Assembly (NCBI GenBank): GCA_902761825.1
Contig: CACWLY010000034.1
Coordinates: 1-34,342, forward strand
Origin: an uncultured Eubacteriales bacterium
Lineage (GTDB): Bacteria > Bacillota > Clostridia > Christensenellales > Aristaeellaceae
Direction: 5' to 3'
Length of the DNA stretch: 34,342 nucleotides
Shown here: one piece after another, positions 27,087-34,342 of the stretch
Layout: every line of letters begins with the position of its first letter
Position numbering within the stretch: the first letter of the stretch is position 1
Notes under the pieces: model-generated
What the model saw: only the letters and a program-made list of their open reading frames with translations
The model's database searches: none
What the model was told of the DNA's origin: nothing
Program-made: the position numbers and the translations under genes

Positions 27087-29996
27087 ATGAAAAAGACGGC
27101 TTTTCTGCTGACGCTCCTGATCCTGTCCCTGCTCTGCTGCGCGGCGGCGGATACCCTGTCCCTGCCTCCCTCCCTGACGGAGATCGGCGAGGAGGCTTTC
27201 ATGGGCGATCTGTCCGTCACCGGGATCACGCTGCCCGACACGCTGGAGAGCATCGGGGACCGGGCCTTTATGGGCTGCGATAACCTGACGGAAATCACGA
27301 TCCCCTCCAGCGTCGTCTGGATCGGCCAGGACGCCCTGCCCCCGCAGGCGCTGGTGCGCTGCGATCCGGGCAGCGCCGCATGGGATTACGCCGTCGCCAA
27401 CGGCCTGCAGTACGCTTCGCAGCGGCTTTACGCCGTCAGCTCCGTCTGGGCGACGTATGATTATGAGATCGGCGTCTCGGTGACTGCCGAGGCCGCCTGC
27501 ACGCTGCGGGTGGATATCCTGGACGTCGACCGGCAGACCGTGCTTTGCACCGCCACGGCGGACTGCGGGGCGGGCCTGACCGCGGAGCCCGTCCTCGTTT
27601 CTCCCGAATCCCTGCCCGAGTATTACGCCGTGCGGGCCGTGCTGGAGGACGGCGAGGGCGGCGCGCTGTGCGAACCCTTCCTGTGGCTGGAGCCGCTGGG
27701 CTCCTATCTGGAATTTGAAAACAAAACGCCCGGAGATTTTTCCGCCGGCAAGACGCTGGATTACGGCGCGAACGGCTTCGCCGTGCTGCGGTCGGACGTG
27801 CGCGAGGCGCACGGAACGGAAAGCGGCGGCGTGTATACCGTGTATTCCGAGGACGAGATCTACGAGTGGGATCGCCTGTACATCCCGGAAGCCAACGCCC
27901 TGCTGATCGCGCGCGGCGTCACCGACAACGGCGACGGCAGCTATTCGCTCACAGCCTACGACGGCGAGGAGATCGGCCTGGGCGACTTCTTCCAGTACGT
28001 CAACTACAAGGCCAACGTGGACGCCGTGCCCCGCACGCGCGGCGCGGCGGGCGGCGGCGCCGACCTGGCCCGCTTTACCGCCGGATACACCCTGGGCAGC
28101 GTCGCGGCCGAGGTCAGCGTGGGCGCGTCCGTCAACGTCAGCGTGCGCTATGACGCGGCGCTGTTCGGCGGCTGGCACGTGGAGTGCGACGTATGGGCGC
28201 AGACCGACGCCAACATCAAGCTGACCGCCTCGAAGAGCTACGAGCTGAACAGGGAGCTCCCGCTGTTCACCTACATGGTGCCCACGGAGATCCCCTTCCT
28301 GCTGATCAGCATGGATATGTCGCTGCCGATAGAGCTGTCAGCCAAGGCCGAGGCCGAGGCCAGCGCCCACGCCGCCGCGCGGCTGGGCTTCAGATACAAC
28401 AGCGACAGCGGCTTTACGCCCCTCCACGACGCGGAAGCGGGCTGGGACGTGACCGCTAAGGCGGAGTTCGGCTGCAAGACCGGCCCCAAGGTGGCGGTAG
28501 GTCTCACGCTCGCCCGCGTGCTGACGGCCAGCGTGTCGGCGCAGGCGGGGGTGGACATCACGGTCTCCGCCACACTGGCGGACGCGCACAGCGGCCCGCT
28601 GCCCGAAAAGAAGCACGCCTGCGCGCTGTGCTTCGACGTGGACGTCAATAAGTTCGTCACCCTGGACGCCGGCCTGTACGCCCTGACCGAGACGCTGGAC
28701 GAGCACAACCTCTACGAATACAGCAATCCCATCTTCGACGGCTTCCTTTCCGTCGTCAACGATGAAGACAGCGTGCTGGGCGGCAGGGTCACGCTGCGGG
28801 AGGGCGAATGCCCCAACTGCAAATACCGCGCCACCCTGCGGGTGGAGGACCCGGACGCGCCGGGAGAGATCAAGCATGCTGCCATCTGGCGCACGCCCGA
28901 CGGCGCGGAACGGGAGCAGATGGCAGCGGGCGACGCCCCGCTGGCGGTGATGCTGTACCCCGGCCGGTACGTAGCGGAGAGCGAACACATGGGCTTCCCG
29001 GAGGTCATGGATTTCGAGATCGCGGACGAGCCGCTGGACCTGCTGATGGACTTCACGCTGATCCCCATCGACGAGGCGCATTTCCCGGACGCGGCCTTCC
29101 GGAAGTACGTGGCGGACAATTACGACAAGAATGGCGACCTGCTGCTCAACGGCTGGGAGCGCAGCCGGGTACGCAAAATGCAAATGATGCCTGCTGAAAA
29201 TGATCCCGATTGGTTGATTCATTTTCCTGCATACTGCACCTCGCTGGAGGGCATCCGGTATTTTACCGAGGTAACGGATATTTATTTTGATCATGTTTAT
29301 ACCGGTTATATTGATGATGGCGGAAACTGGGTACATGATCCCATTGCCCGGATCGACCTGAGCCAGAATACAAAGCTGACGCGGGTCGAGCTGTGGCTCG
29401 TCGGGCCGGACGGCGTGGACGTATCCGGCTGCGCGGCCCTGCGGGACTTGAAAATACTGGGCGGCACAGGCATGACCGCGCTGGATGTGAGCGGCTGCCC
29501 TCTGCTGGAAAACCTGGAGCTCGGCAACGCGGGCTGGTATGAAGGCGACGAATTTGTCGGCGGCTATAGAGCCCTGACCGAGCTGGATCTGAGCCATAAC
29601 CCCGCGCTCAGGAACCTGCGCCTCGAGGATTGCATCGCGCTGACCAGCCTGGACCTGAGCGGACATTCCGCGCTGGAGGTCGCGAACTTTGAGGAAAGCG
29701 GCCTCACCAGCCTGAAGGTGGACGGCTGCACTTCTTTGACTACGCTCATCCTCAATCATACACGTCTCTCTTACTTAGACCTGACCGTGTGCCCCCGCAT
29801 CAATGGGGTCAGCATCAGAAATGTTCCCGGTATGACGCTGAACGTATCCCACAAATACTGCAGCTCGGATCATTTGGGGCAGTATGTGGACGTTGCCTGG
29901 TCTTGCGATCAAAACCAGCGGATCTATTCCGCCGAGGGGGTCACCTACGGCGTATGGGAAGGCGAAGGGTGGCATGAGTACCATTCCTGGGACTGA
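27087..29996 (+). CDS. Secreted leucine-rich repeat protein with EF-hand-like segment
   Basis: 969 residues: signal peptide (about 1-21), two BspA-type LRR units (about 28-90, IGEEAFMG, IGDRAFMGC), a long central beta-rich region (about 105-660) I cannot assign, an EF-hand-like loop DKNGDLLLNGWE (about 681-692) preceded by DEAHFPDAAFRKYV, and a second LRR array (about 705-950; ELDLSHNP, SLDLSGHS). The FPD..FR..V unit before LRRs is common in clostridial surface proteins. There is no LPXTG or membrane anchor, so release or non-covalent attachment is likely. AAAGGAG precedes the ATG. The segment 29175-29345 is clearly more AT-rich than its surroundings. Confidence 0.85.
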   Translation: MKKTAFLLTLLILSLLCCAAADTLSLPPSLTEIGEEAFMGDLSVTGITLPDTLESIGDRAFMGCDNLTEITIPSSVVWIGQDALPPQALVRCDPGSAAWDYAVANGLQYASQRLYAVSSVWATYDYEIGVSVTAEAACTLRVDILDVDRQTVLCTATADCGAGLTAEPVLVSPESLPEYYAVRAVLEDGEGGALCEPFLWLEPLGSYLEFENKTPGDFSAGKTLDYGANGFAVLRSDVREAHGTESGGVYTVYSEDEIYEWDRLYIPEANALLIARGVTDNGDGSYSLTAYDGEEIGLGDFFQYVNYKANVDAVPRTRGAAGGGADLARFTAGYTLGSVAAEVSVGASVNVSVRYDAALFGGWHVECDVWAQTDANIKLTASKSYELNRELPLFTYMVPTEIPFLLISMDMSLPIELSAKAEAEASAHAAARLGFRYNSDSGFTPLHDAEAGWDVTAKAEFGCKTGPKVAVGLTLARVLTASVSAQAGVDITVSATLADAHSGPLPEKKHACALCFDVDVNKFVTLDAGLYALTETLDEHNLYEYSNPIFDGFLSVVNDEDSVLGGRVTLREGECPNCKYRATLRVEDPDAPGEIKHAAIWRTPDGAEREQMAAGDAPLAVMLYPGRYVAESEHMGFPEVMDFEIADEPLDLLMDFTLIPIDEAHFPDAAFRKYVADNYDKNGDLLLNGWERSRVRKMQMMPAENDPDWLIHFPAYCTSLEGIRYFTEVTDIYFDHVYTGYIDDGGNWVHDPIARIDLSQNTKLTRVELWLVGPDGVDVSGCAALRDLKILGGTGMTALDVSGCPLLENLELGNAGWYEGDEFVGGYRALTELDLSHNPALRNLRLEDCIALTSLDLSGHSALEVANFEESGLTSLKVDGCTSLTTLILNHTRLSYLDLTVCPRINGVSIRNVPGMTLNVSHKYCSSDHLGQYVDVAWSCDQNQRIYSAEGVTYGVWEGEGWHEYHSWD

Positions 29997-30076
29997 CGCC
30001 GTTTCCCATTGCCGGCATCGAAGCCCCCGTATCCGAAAGATTTACGCCTTTTGCGCTTTGTTCGCCCGCGCAGCGC

Positions 30077-30106
30077 TTGCATTGGGCCGCGGCGTTGTGA
30101 TATGAT
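30077..30106 (+). promoter_or_regulatory. Promoter of the Cthe_2159-like gene
   Basis: TTGCAT (30077-30082), 18-base spacer and TATGAT (30101-30106) with TGA before it. Transcription would begin near 30113, which rules out the GTG at 30113 as the start codon and supports the ATG at 30143. Confidence 0.7.
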
Positions 30107-30142
30107 ATCCGCGTGATTCTATGCAAAGGAGCATTGCTATTT

Positions 30143-30991
30143 ATGAAAAAATTAGCGGCGGTTCTGCTGGCGCTGTGCCTGATGGTTTCTTCCGCGCTGG
30201 CGGCCAGTTATGACGGCGTGTTCACCAATTTCGACCAGCGCGACAACTGGACCGAGGCCGTGATCATCACCTTCAACGAGGAAGGCGTGCTGATCAACGG
30301 CAGCGGCGCTTCCGCCGAGGGCACCACGGTGCGCATCACCGCGCCCGGCACCTATATGCTCTCCGGCGAATGCAGCAACGGCCAGGTCGTGGTGGAGCTG
30401 AGCAAGGAAGACAAGGCGCAGCTGGTGCTGGGCGGCCTGAAGCTGAGCTGTCTTGATTCCGCGCCGTTGTACGTGGTCAGCGCGGACAAGGTCAGCCTTA
30501 CCCTGGCTCCCGGCAGCATCAACGTGTTTACCGACGCCGCCGTATATACCCGGGAATTTGAAAAAGCCCCGAACGCCTGCATCTGCAGCCGGGACGACCT
30601 GACCATAAACGGCTCGGGCGCGCTGACCGTATCGGCGCTGAACAACAACGGCATCGGCTGCAAGAACGACCTGAAAATACTGGGCGGCGAGATCAGCGTG
30701 AGCGCGCCCAAGAACGCGCTGAAGGGCAACGACAGCGTAGCCGTCAGGGACGGCGTCATCACCCTGACCGCGGGCAAGGACGGCATCAAGTCCGATAACG
30801 CCGAGGATTCCGGCAAGGGCTACGTGTACATCTGCGGCGGCTCGCTGCAGATCATCGCGGGCGACGACGCCATCCAGGCGCAGCAGGACGTGACCGTGAG
30901 CGGCGGCAGCGTCGCTGTGGACGCGGGCGGCAAAACCATCAACAGCAAGGGCACCCAGGAGATCGCCGTCGGCGTGATCACCAAGAAATGA
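30143..30991 (+). CDS. Secreted carbohydrate-binding-like protein, Cthe_2159 family
   Basis: 282 residues: signal peptide (about 1-20, cut after ALA) followed by a right-handed beta-helix-like repeat region. The order of segments follows the Cthe_2159 family: GTYMLSGECSNGQVVVE, LVLGGLKLSC, YVVSADKVSLTLAPGSINVFTD, SRDDLTINGSGALTVSALNNNGIGCKNDLKILGGEISVSAPKNALKGNDSV and DGIKSDN. The founding member binds acidic plant polysaccharides. AAAGGAG lies eleven bases before the ATG. It precedes a CotH gene; the two families are often neighbours in Firmicutes (from memory). A strong terminator follows. Confidence 0.85.
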   Translation: MKKLAAVLLALCLMVSSALAASYDGVFTNFDQRDNWTEAVIITFNEEGVLINGSGASAEGTTVRITAPGTYMLSGECSNGQVVVELSKEDKAQLVLGGLKLSCLDSAPLYVVSADKVSLTLAPGSINVFTDAAVYTREFEKAPNACICSRDDLTINGSGALTVSALNNNGIGCKNDLKILGGEISVSAPKNALKGNDSVAVRDGVITLTAGKDGIKSDNAEDSGKGYVYICGGSLQIIAGDDAIQAQQDVTVSGGSVAVDAGGKTINSKGTQEIAVGVITKK

Positions 30992-31005
30992 CCCAGCGCA
31001 TCCAT

Positions 31006-31030
31006 GAGAGGCCGCGCGCCTCTCTTTTTT
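31006..31030 (+). terminator. Intrinsic terminator after the Cthe_2159-like gene
   Basis: GAGAGGC (31006-31012) pairs with GCCTCTC (31018-31024), followed by six T. It separates this gene from the CotH gene, which has its own promoter. Confidence 0.88.
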
Positions 31031-31050
31031 GTTGAAATCTCTGCGGACGC

Positions 31051-31079
31051 TTGCAACTTTCAGCCCATTATTGTATCAT
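31051..31079 (+). promoter_or_regulatory. Promoter of the CotH/phosphodiester glycosidase pair
   Basis: TTGCAA (31051-31056), 17-base spacer, TATCAT (31074-31079). It lies downstream of an upstream possible start at 31029, which it therefore rules out. Confidence 0.8.
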
Positions 31080-31112
31080 GGATACGAGCATACAAAAGCG
31101 AGGTATTCTGTA

Positions 31113-32741
31113 GTGAAACGCTGCTTTTTTCTGATCACGGCGCTGCTGTGCCTGCTGCTGTGCGCCTGCGCCTCCGCCGAACGCGCCACGGTGACGCTGT
31201 TTCTCGGCGCGGACACGCCCGTAAGCGGCAATACGGCCTATAAAAAGGACGGACGCACCTACGAACGCGACCTGACCGTGCCGGTACTGAACGGCATGGA
31301 AGCGCTGTGGAGCAGCCAGACCGGCGCGGCGGTCACCTATTTCTGCCCCGTCAGCGCCAAGGGCGGGGAAGCGATCATCGATTTCCCGTCGAACGCGGCC
31401 TGGACCACCATCGAGATAAACGGCCAGCTCCTGTCCCCCGGCGCGCCCGTGACGGTGGAAATGGCGTCGGATATCACCATCCAGCTTGCCACAAAGAACA
31501 AGCGCAGCGTGATGCATCTGAGGCTTTCCGGCCTGCCGGTGATATACGTCGAATATTCGGGCGGCGACCTGTACGAAAACCAGGTGCCCGGCTGCATGAC
31601 CGTGGTCGATCCCGATTACGCCCTCCACGGGCAGGAAGCGCCGATCCTGTCGTACGATATCACCATCGGCTACCGCGGGCAGAGCAGCCTGAACTATAAA
31701 AAACACAATTACACCGTGCATCTGTGGCAGAACGGCGAAAAATACAAGACCAATCTGCTGGGGCTGCGCAAGGACGACGACTGGATCCTCTGCGGGGCGA
31801 TGAACGACCTGCTGCGGCTGCGCAACACGGTCGCCATGGATCTGTGGGACGAGTATTATTCCCTGCCGTGGGATCCCGCGCGCTCCGGCGCGATCAAGGG
31901 CGCGTTCTGCGAGGTGTACATGAACGGCCGGTACATCGGCCTGTACAGCCTGAACGAACGCCTGGACCGCAAGCAGGTTTCCATCGACAAGGAAAACGGG
32001 CAGATCGTGCGCTCGGTGCAGGCCGAAGCGAGCGGCGTGAACCTGATGGATTTCAGCACGGTGGGCAAAAAGATGCCGGGCGACAGCGAGCTGTGGTACA
32101 ACATGGAGCTCAAGTATCCCAAGCCCGGCGATATGAAGGCGTCCGACTGGAACCGGTTTTACGATTTCCTGCAGTTTGCCGTGAACTCCGACAGCGAAGC
32201 CTTCGCATCGCATATCGGCGATTACATCGATATCGATAATTTCGCGGCGTATTACGTCTATATCACCGCGACGGGCGCGACCGGCAACATGATCAAAAAC
32301 CTGTACTTCGTGATGGGCGACAAGACCACCGATCCGCGCTACCGGCTGATCCCCTGGGATATGGACGGCTCCTTCGCCCGCCGGAACGACGCGACCAAGC
32401 GCGAAGTGGACATCATCAGCAGCAACCATCTGTTTGAGTGGCTGGTGCAGACCGACGCGGGCGGCTTCAACGAGCTTTGCCGCGAAAAATGGCGTCAGTA
32501 CAAGGATACCGTGTTCTCCTACGACCATATCATGGGGCTGTTCCAGAAGTATTACGACGAACTGGACGGCAGCGGCGTATGGGAACGCGAGGCAGCCGCC
32601 TGGCCGACGTTCAAGGACGCGTTCTCCTTCCGTCCCGCCGCCGAGCTGCAATACGTGTACGACTATATGAAACAGCGCCTGGAATTCGTCGACAGCTTCT
32701 TCACCGGCGAATCCCTCAGCGCGGGAAAGTGGTTGAAATAA
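31113..32741 (+). CDS. CotH kinase family secreted protein
   Basis: 542 residues from a GTG start with GCGAGG upstream, chosen because the promoter lies between it and any earlier start. The signal sequence ends LCACASAE; it could be lipidated at the cysteine or cut after ASA. A beta-rich N-terminal part (25-170) precedes the CotH domain: GYRGQSSLNYKKHNYTVHL, CEVYMNGRYIGLYSLNERLDRKQV and LIPWDMDGSF with the metal-binding aspartates. CotH proteins are secreted atypical kinases that phosphorylate surface proteins; Bacillus CotH acts on spore coat proteins. Here a surface or wall substrate is more likely. The stop overlaps the next start (TAATG). Confidence 0.87.
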   Translation: MKRCFFLITALLCLLLCACASAERATVTLFLGADTPVSGNTAYKKDGRTYERDLTVPVLNGMEALWSSQTGAAVTYFCPVSAKGGEAIIDFPSNAAWTTIEINGQLLSPGAPVTVEMASDITIQLATKNKRSVMHLRLSGLPVIYVEYSGGDLYENQVPGCMTVVDPDYALHGQEAPILSYDITIGYRGQSSLNYKKHNYTVHLWQNGEKYKTNLLGLRKDDDWILCGAMNDLLRLRNTVAMDLWDEYYSLPWDPARSGAIKGAFCEVYMNGRYIGLYSLNERLDRKQVSIDKENGQIVRSVQAEASGVNLMDFSTVGKKMPGDSELWYNMELKYPKPGDMKASDWNRFYDFLQFAVNSDSEAFASHIGDYIDIDNFAAYYVYITATGATGNMIKNLYFVMGDKTTDPRYRLIPWDMDGSFARRNDATKREVDIISSNHLFEWLVQTDAGGFNELCREKWRQYKDTVFSYDHIMGLFQKYYDELDGSGVWEREAAAWPTFKDAFSFRPAAELQYVYDYMKQRLEFVDSFFTGESLSAGKWLK

Positions 32742-34243
32742 TGGTGAAAAAACGCGCGTTTGCTCTGCTGCTGGCTCTGCTGCTTGCGTGCTGCCGCGCA
32801 GCGTCCGCGGAAGAAGCCTACCGCATGCTCAAAATGGGCAGCGTGGGCGACGACGTGAAGGCGCTCAAGGTGCGCCTGTATGAGCTCGGGTATTACCGCA
32901 CCGACGCACTGAACGATATTTTCAACGAATCGGCGGGCCCGGTGATCGAAAACTTCCAGTATCTGAACGGGCTGACCATGACCGGCGTGGCCGACGCCTA
33001 TACCCAGGCCGTGCTGTTCAGCGACGCCGCCGTCGCCGCCGACGGTCAGCGGATCAACGCCGCCGCCGAAATGCCCGCCGAGGGCGCGGGCGGCGACGGG
33101 CAGTACCGCTTCCTGTGGGAAAACTGCTACGGCGACGACGTGCTGAACGCCAAAAAGGGCCTGCTGAGCCAGGGATATTACCGCTCGGACGATTTTAACA
33201 ACGCGTTCAACGCCGGAATGACCGACCGCGTAAAGCAGTACCAGCAAAGCCTGGGACAGACGGCGGACGGCGTGCTGACGCCCGATCAGCAGAAGGAGCT
33301 GCTGGGCGAGCGCAGCGTGACCGGCGGCGGGCTGGCCGGCGAAAACACGGTGGAGCTCCCGCCCCTGGACGAGGAAGGGTATCTGATCGACGCTTCCCAG
33401 GGCGCTTTCGTGTACAGCGATTTCGCCTCGGGATACTGGTACTATATCGATCAGAACCTGCATATCGAGATCGTTCGCTATACCAATCCCGCCAATCACG
33501 ACCTGAGCTGGTACGAAACCGAGATCTTCTGCAAGCCCGGCATCGTGTGGACCTCGCTTCTTTCCCAGGGCAGCCGCGAGGAAGGCCATAATTTCGAGGA
33601 CGGCATGACCATCGCCGACCGCGGAAACGCCATCCTGGCCATTACGGACGACAACTACGGCTACCGCTGGTACCGGCGCCACCATGACGGCGACCTGAAA
33701 TACCAGCAGGGCGTGGTCATCCGGGGCGGCGAGGTGAAAGCCGACGCAATGCCCGACGATGCATACTACGATTTCCCGCCGCTGGATGTGCTGGCCTATT
33801 ACCCCGACGGCAGCATCGAGCTGTACTATCCCGAGGAGCACGACGCGCAGGATTATCTGAACATGGGCGTGCTGCATACCTATTGCTTCGGCCCCATCCT
33901 GATCAAGGACGGCCAGGTGAACCAGCGGCTGTACAGCCCCGGCTCGCGCACGCTGGAAGAGGAATACGTGGAAGCCGCCGCCCGCCAGGCAATCGGCTAT
34001 TACGAGCCCGGGCATTATCTCATCATTACCGCAAACGGCAATCATGACAGCCGCACCGGCGTGGTGATGCAGTGGATGGTGGATATGATGCAGAAAAAAG
34101 GCGTGACCCACGCCTTCAACCTCGACGGCGGCCGCACCACGCTTCTCTATTTCATGGGCCAGGCCGTCAACAAAAAGGAAAACGTCAACCGCTCCGCCAT
34201 GCGCGAGATCACCAGCATACTCGCCATCGGCACGATGGAATAA
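32741..34243 (+). CDS. Phosphodiester glycosidase (NAGPA-like) with two peptidoglycan-binding domains
   Basis: 500 residues: signal sequence (about 1-23, ending ASAEE), two PG_binding_1 repeats (about 27-90, SVGDDVKALKVRLYELGYY; about 120-180, YGDDVLNAKKGLLSQGYY), a linker, and a C-terminal phosphodiester glycosidase domain (about 230-500) with the family hallmark FNLDGGRTTLLYF near 465. Relatives remove N-acetylglucosamine from phosphodiesters such as teichoic acid or exopolysaccharide linkages, so a cell-wall glycopolymer is the likely target. The ATG overlaps the CotH stop and lacks a good ribosome site, so it is translationally coupled. An operon with a secreted kinase suggests addition and removal of phosphate-linked groups at the surface (inference). 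Confidence 0.87.
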   Translation: MVKKRAFALLLALLLACCRAASAEEAYRMLKMGSVGDDVKALKVRLYELGYYRTDALNDIFNESAGPVIENFQYLNGLTMTGVADAYTQAVLFSDAAVAADGQRINAAAEMPAEGAGGDGQYRFLWENCYGDDVLNAKKGLLSQGYYRSDDFNNAFNAGMTDRVKQYQQSLGQTADGVLTPDQQKELLGERSVTGGGLAGENTVELPPLDEEGYLIDASQGAFVYSDFASGYWYYIDQNLHIEIVRYTNPANHDLSWYETEIFCKPGIVWTSLLSQGSREEGHNFEDGMTIADRGNAILAITDDNYGYRWYRRHHDGDLKYQQGVVIRGGEVKADAMPDDAYYDFPPLDVLAYYPDGSIELYYPEEHDAQDYLNMGVLHTYCFGPILIKDGQVNQRLYSPGSRTLEEEYVEAAARQAIGYYEPGHYLIITANGNHDSRTGVVMQWMVDMMQKKGVTHAFNLDGGRTTLLYFMGQAVNKKENVNRSAMREITSILAIGTME

Positions 34244-34250
34244 TCAGCTT

Positions 34251-34342
34251 ATACTATTCTCAGTATAAAAGATTATCAGATTTGGGATGGATTTTTCGCC
34301 CTGGCTAAGCTGAATGGAGGGAGGCGTAGCAGCGCTACGTTG
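34251..34342 (+). repeat. Family-1 MITE-like element, cut by window end
   Basis: 92 bases starting ATACTATTCTC, eight bases after the glycosidase stop and identical to 25199-25290, including the core CGTAGC-AGC-GCTACG hairpin. The remainder is outside the window. Confidence 0.85.

Noticed and set aside
26874..28178. Minus-strand upstream extension of the second MATE gene into the LRR gene
   Set aside because: A promoter and GGGAG site fix the MATE start at 26873; the extension is antisense to the LRR gene.

Overview
The window is GC-rich with dense gene packing, strong AGGAGG-type ribosome binding sites, frequent ATGA overlaps and sigma-A-like promoters. BmrCD-type ABC exporter genes, CotH and Cthe_2159-type surface proteins, and a CHAP/peptidoglycan-binding hydrolase point to a Gram-positive Firmicute, most likely an uncultured clostridial, possibly gut-associated, lineage (inference; there is no rRNA or marker gene to settle it). 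I see no phage genes, transposase, CRISPR array, tRNA or rRNA.

Layout. (1) 154-7572, minus strand: a four-gene operon in the order solute-binding protein, giant membrane sensor with HD-GYP domain, BMP/PnrA-like binding protein, beta-glucuronidase-like GH2. It has two binding proteins and an ECF S-component-like membrane domain but no permease or ATPase, so it reads as a nutrient-sensing c-di-GMP circuit. (2) 7730-12036, minus strand: a MarR-type regulator and a heterodimeric ABC exporter, with a clear promoter and palindromic operator. (3) 12137-12358: a small membrane or secreted peptide gene. (4) 12616-16601, plus strand: CHAP hydrolase, a GMP-synthase-like protein with both active sites altered, a tandem GNAT protein and MTA/SAH nucleosidase. 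(5) 16781-21762, minus strand: zinc-ribbon protein, TauE/SafE permease, MiaA and LacZ-type beta-galactosidase. (6) 21763-22155: a gene-free divergent region packed with hairpins, then a MATE pump on the plus strand. (7) 23577-25172: a secreted thioredoxin-like protein with its own promoter and terminator. (8) 25452-26935, minus strand: a second MATE pump. (9) 27027-34243, plus strand: secreted surface proteins (LRR protein, Cthe_2159-like protein, CotH kinase-like protein, phosphodiester glycosidase with peptidoglycan-binding repeats), the first three each with its own promoter.

Between these blocks lie at least six copies or fragments of MITE-like palindromic elements ending in ATACTATTC/GAATAGTAT or a variant. 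They sit only between transcription units. Four share a CGTAGC-AGC-GCTACG hairpin core and two belong to a related second family. The most unusual items are this repeat family, the orphan binding-protein/HD-GYP operon, the degenerate GuaA paralogue, and the hairpin-rich leader of the MATE gene.
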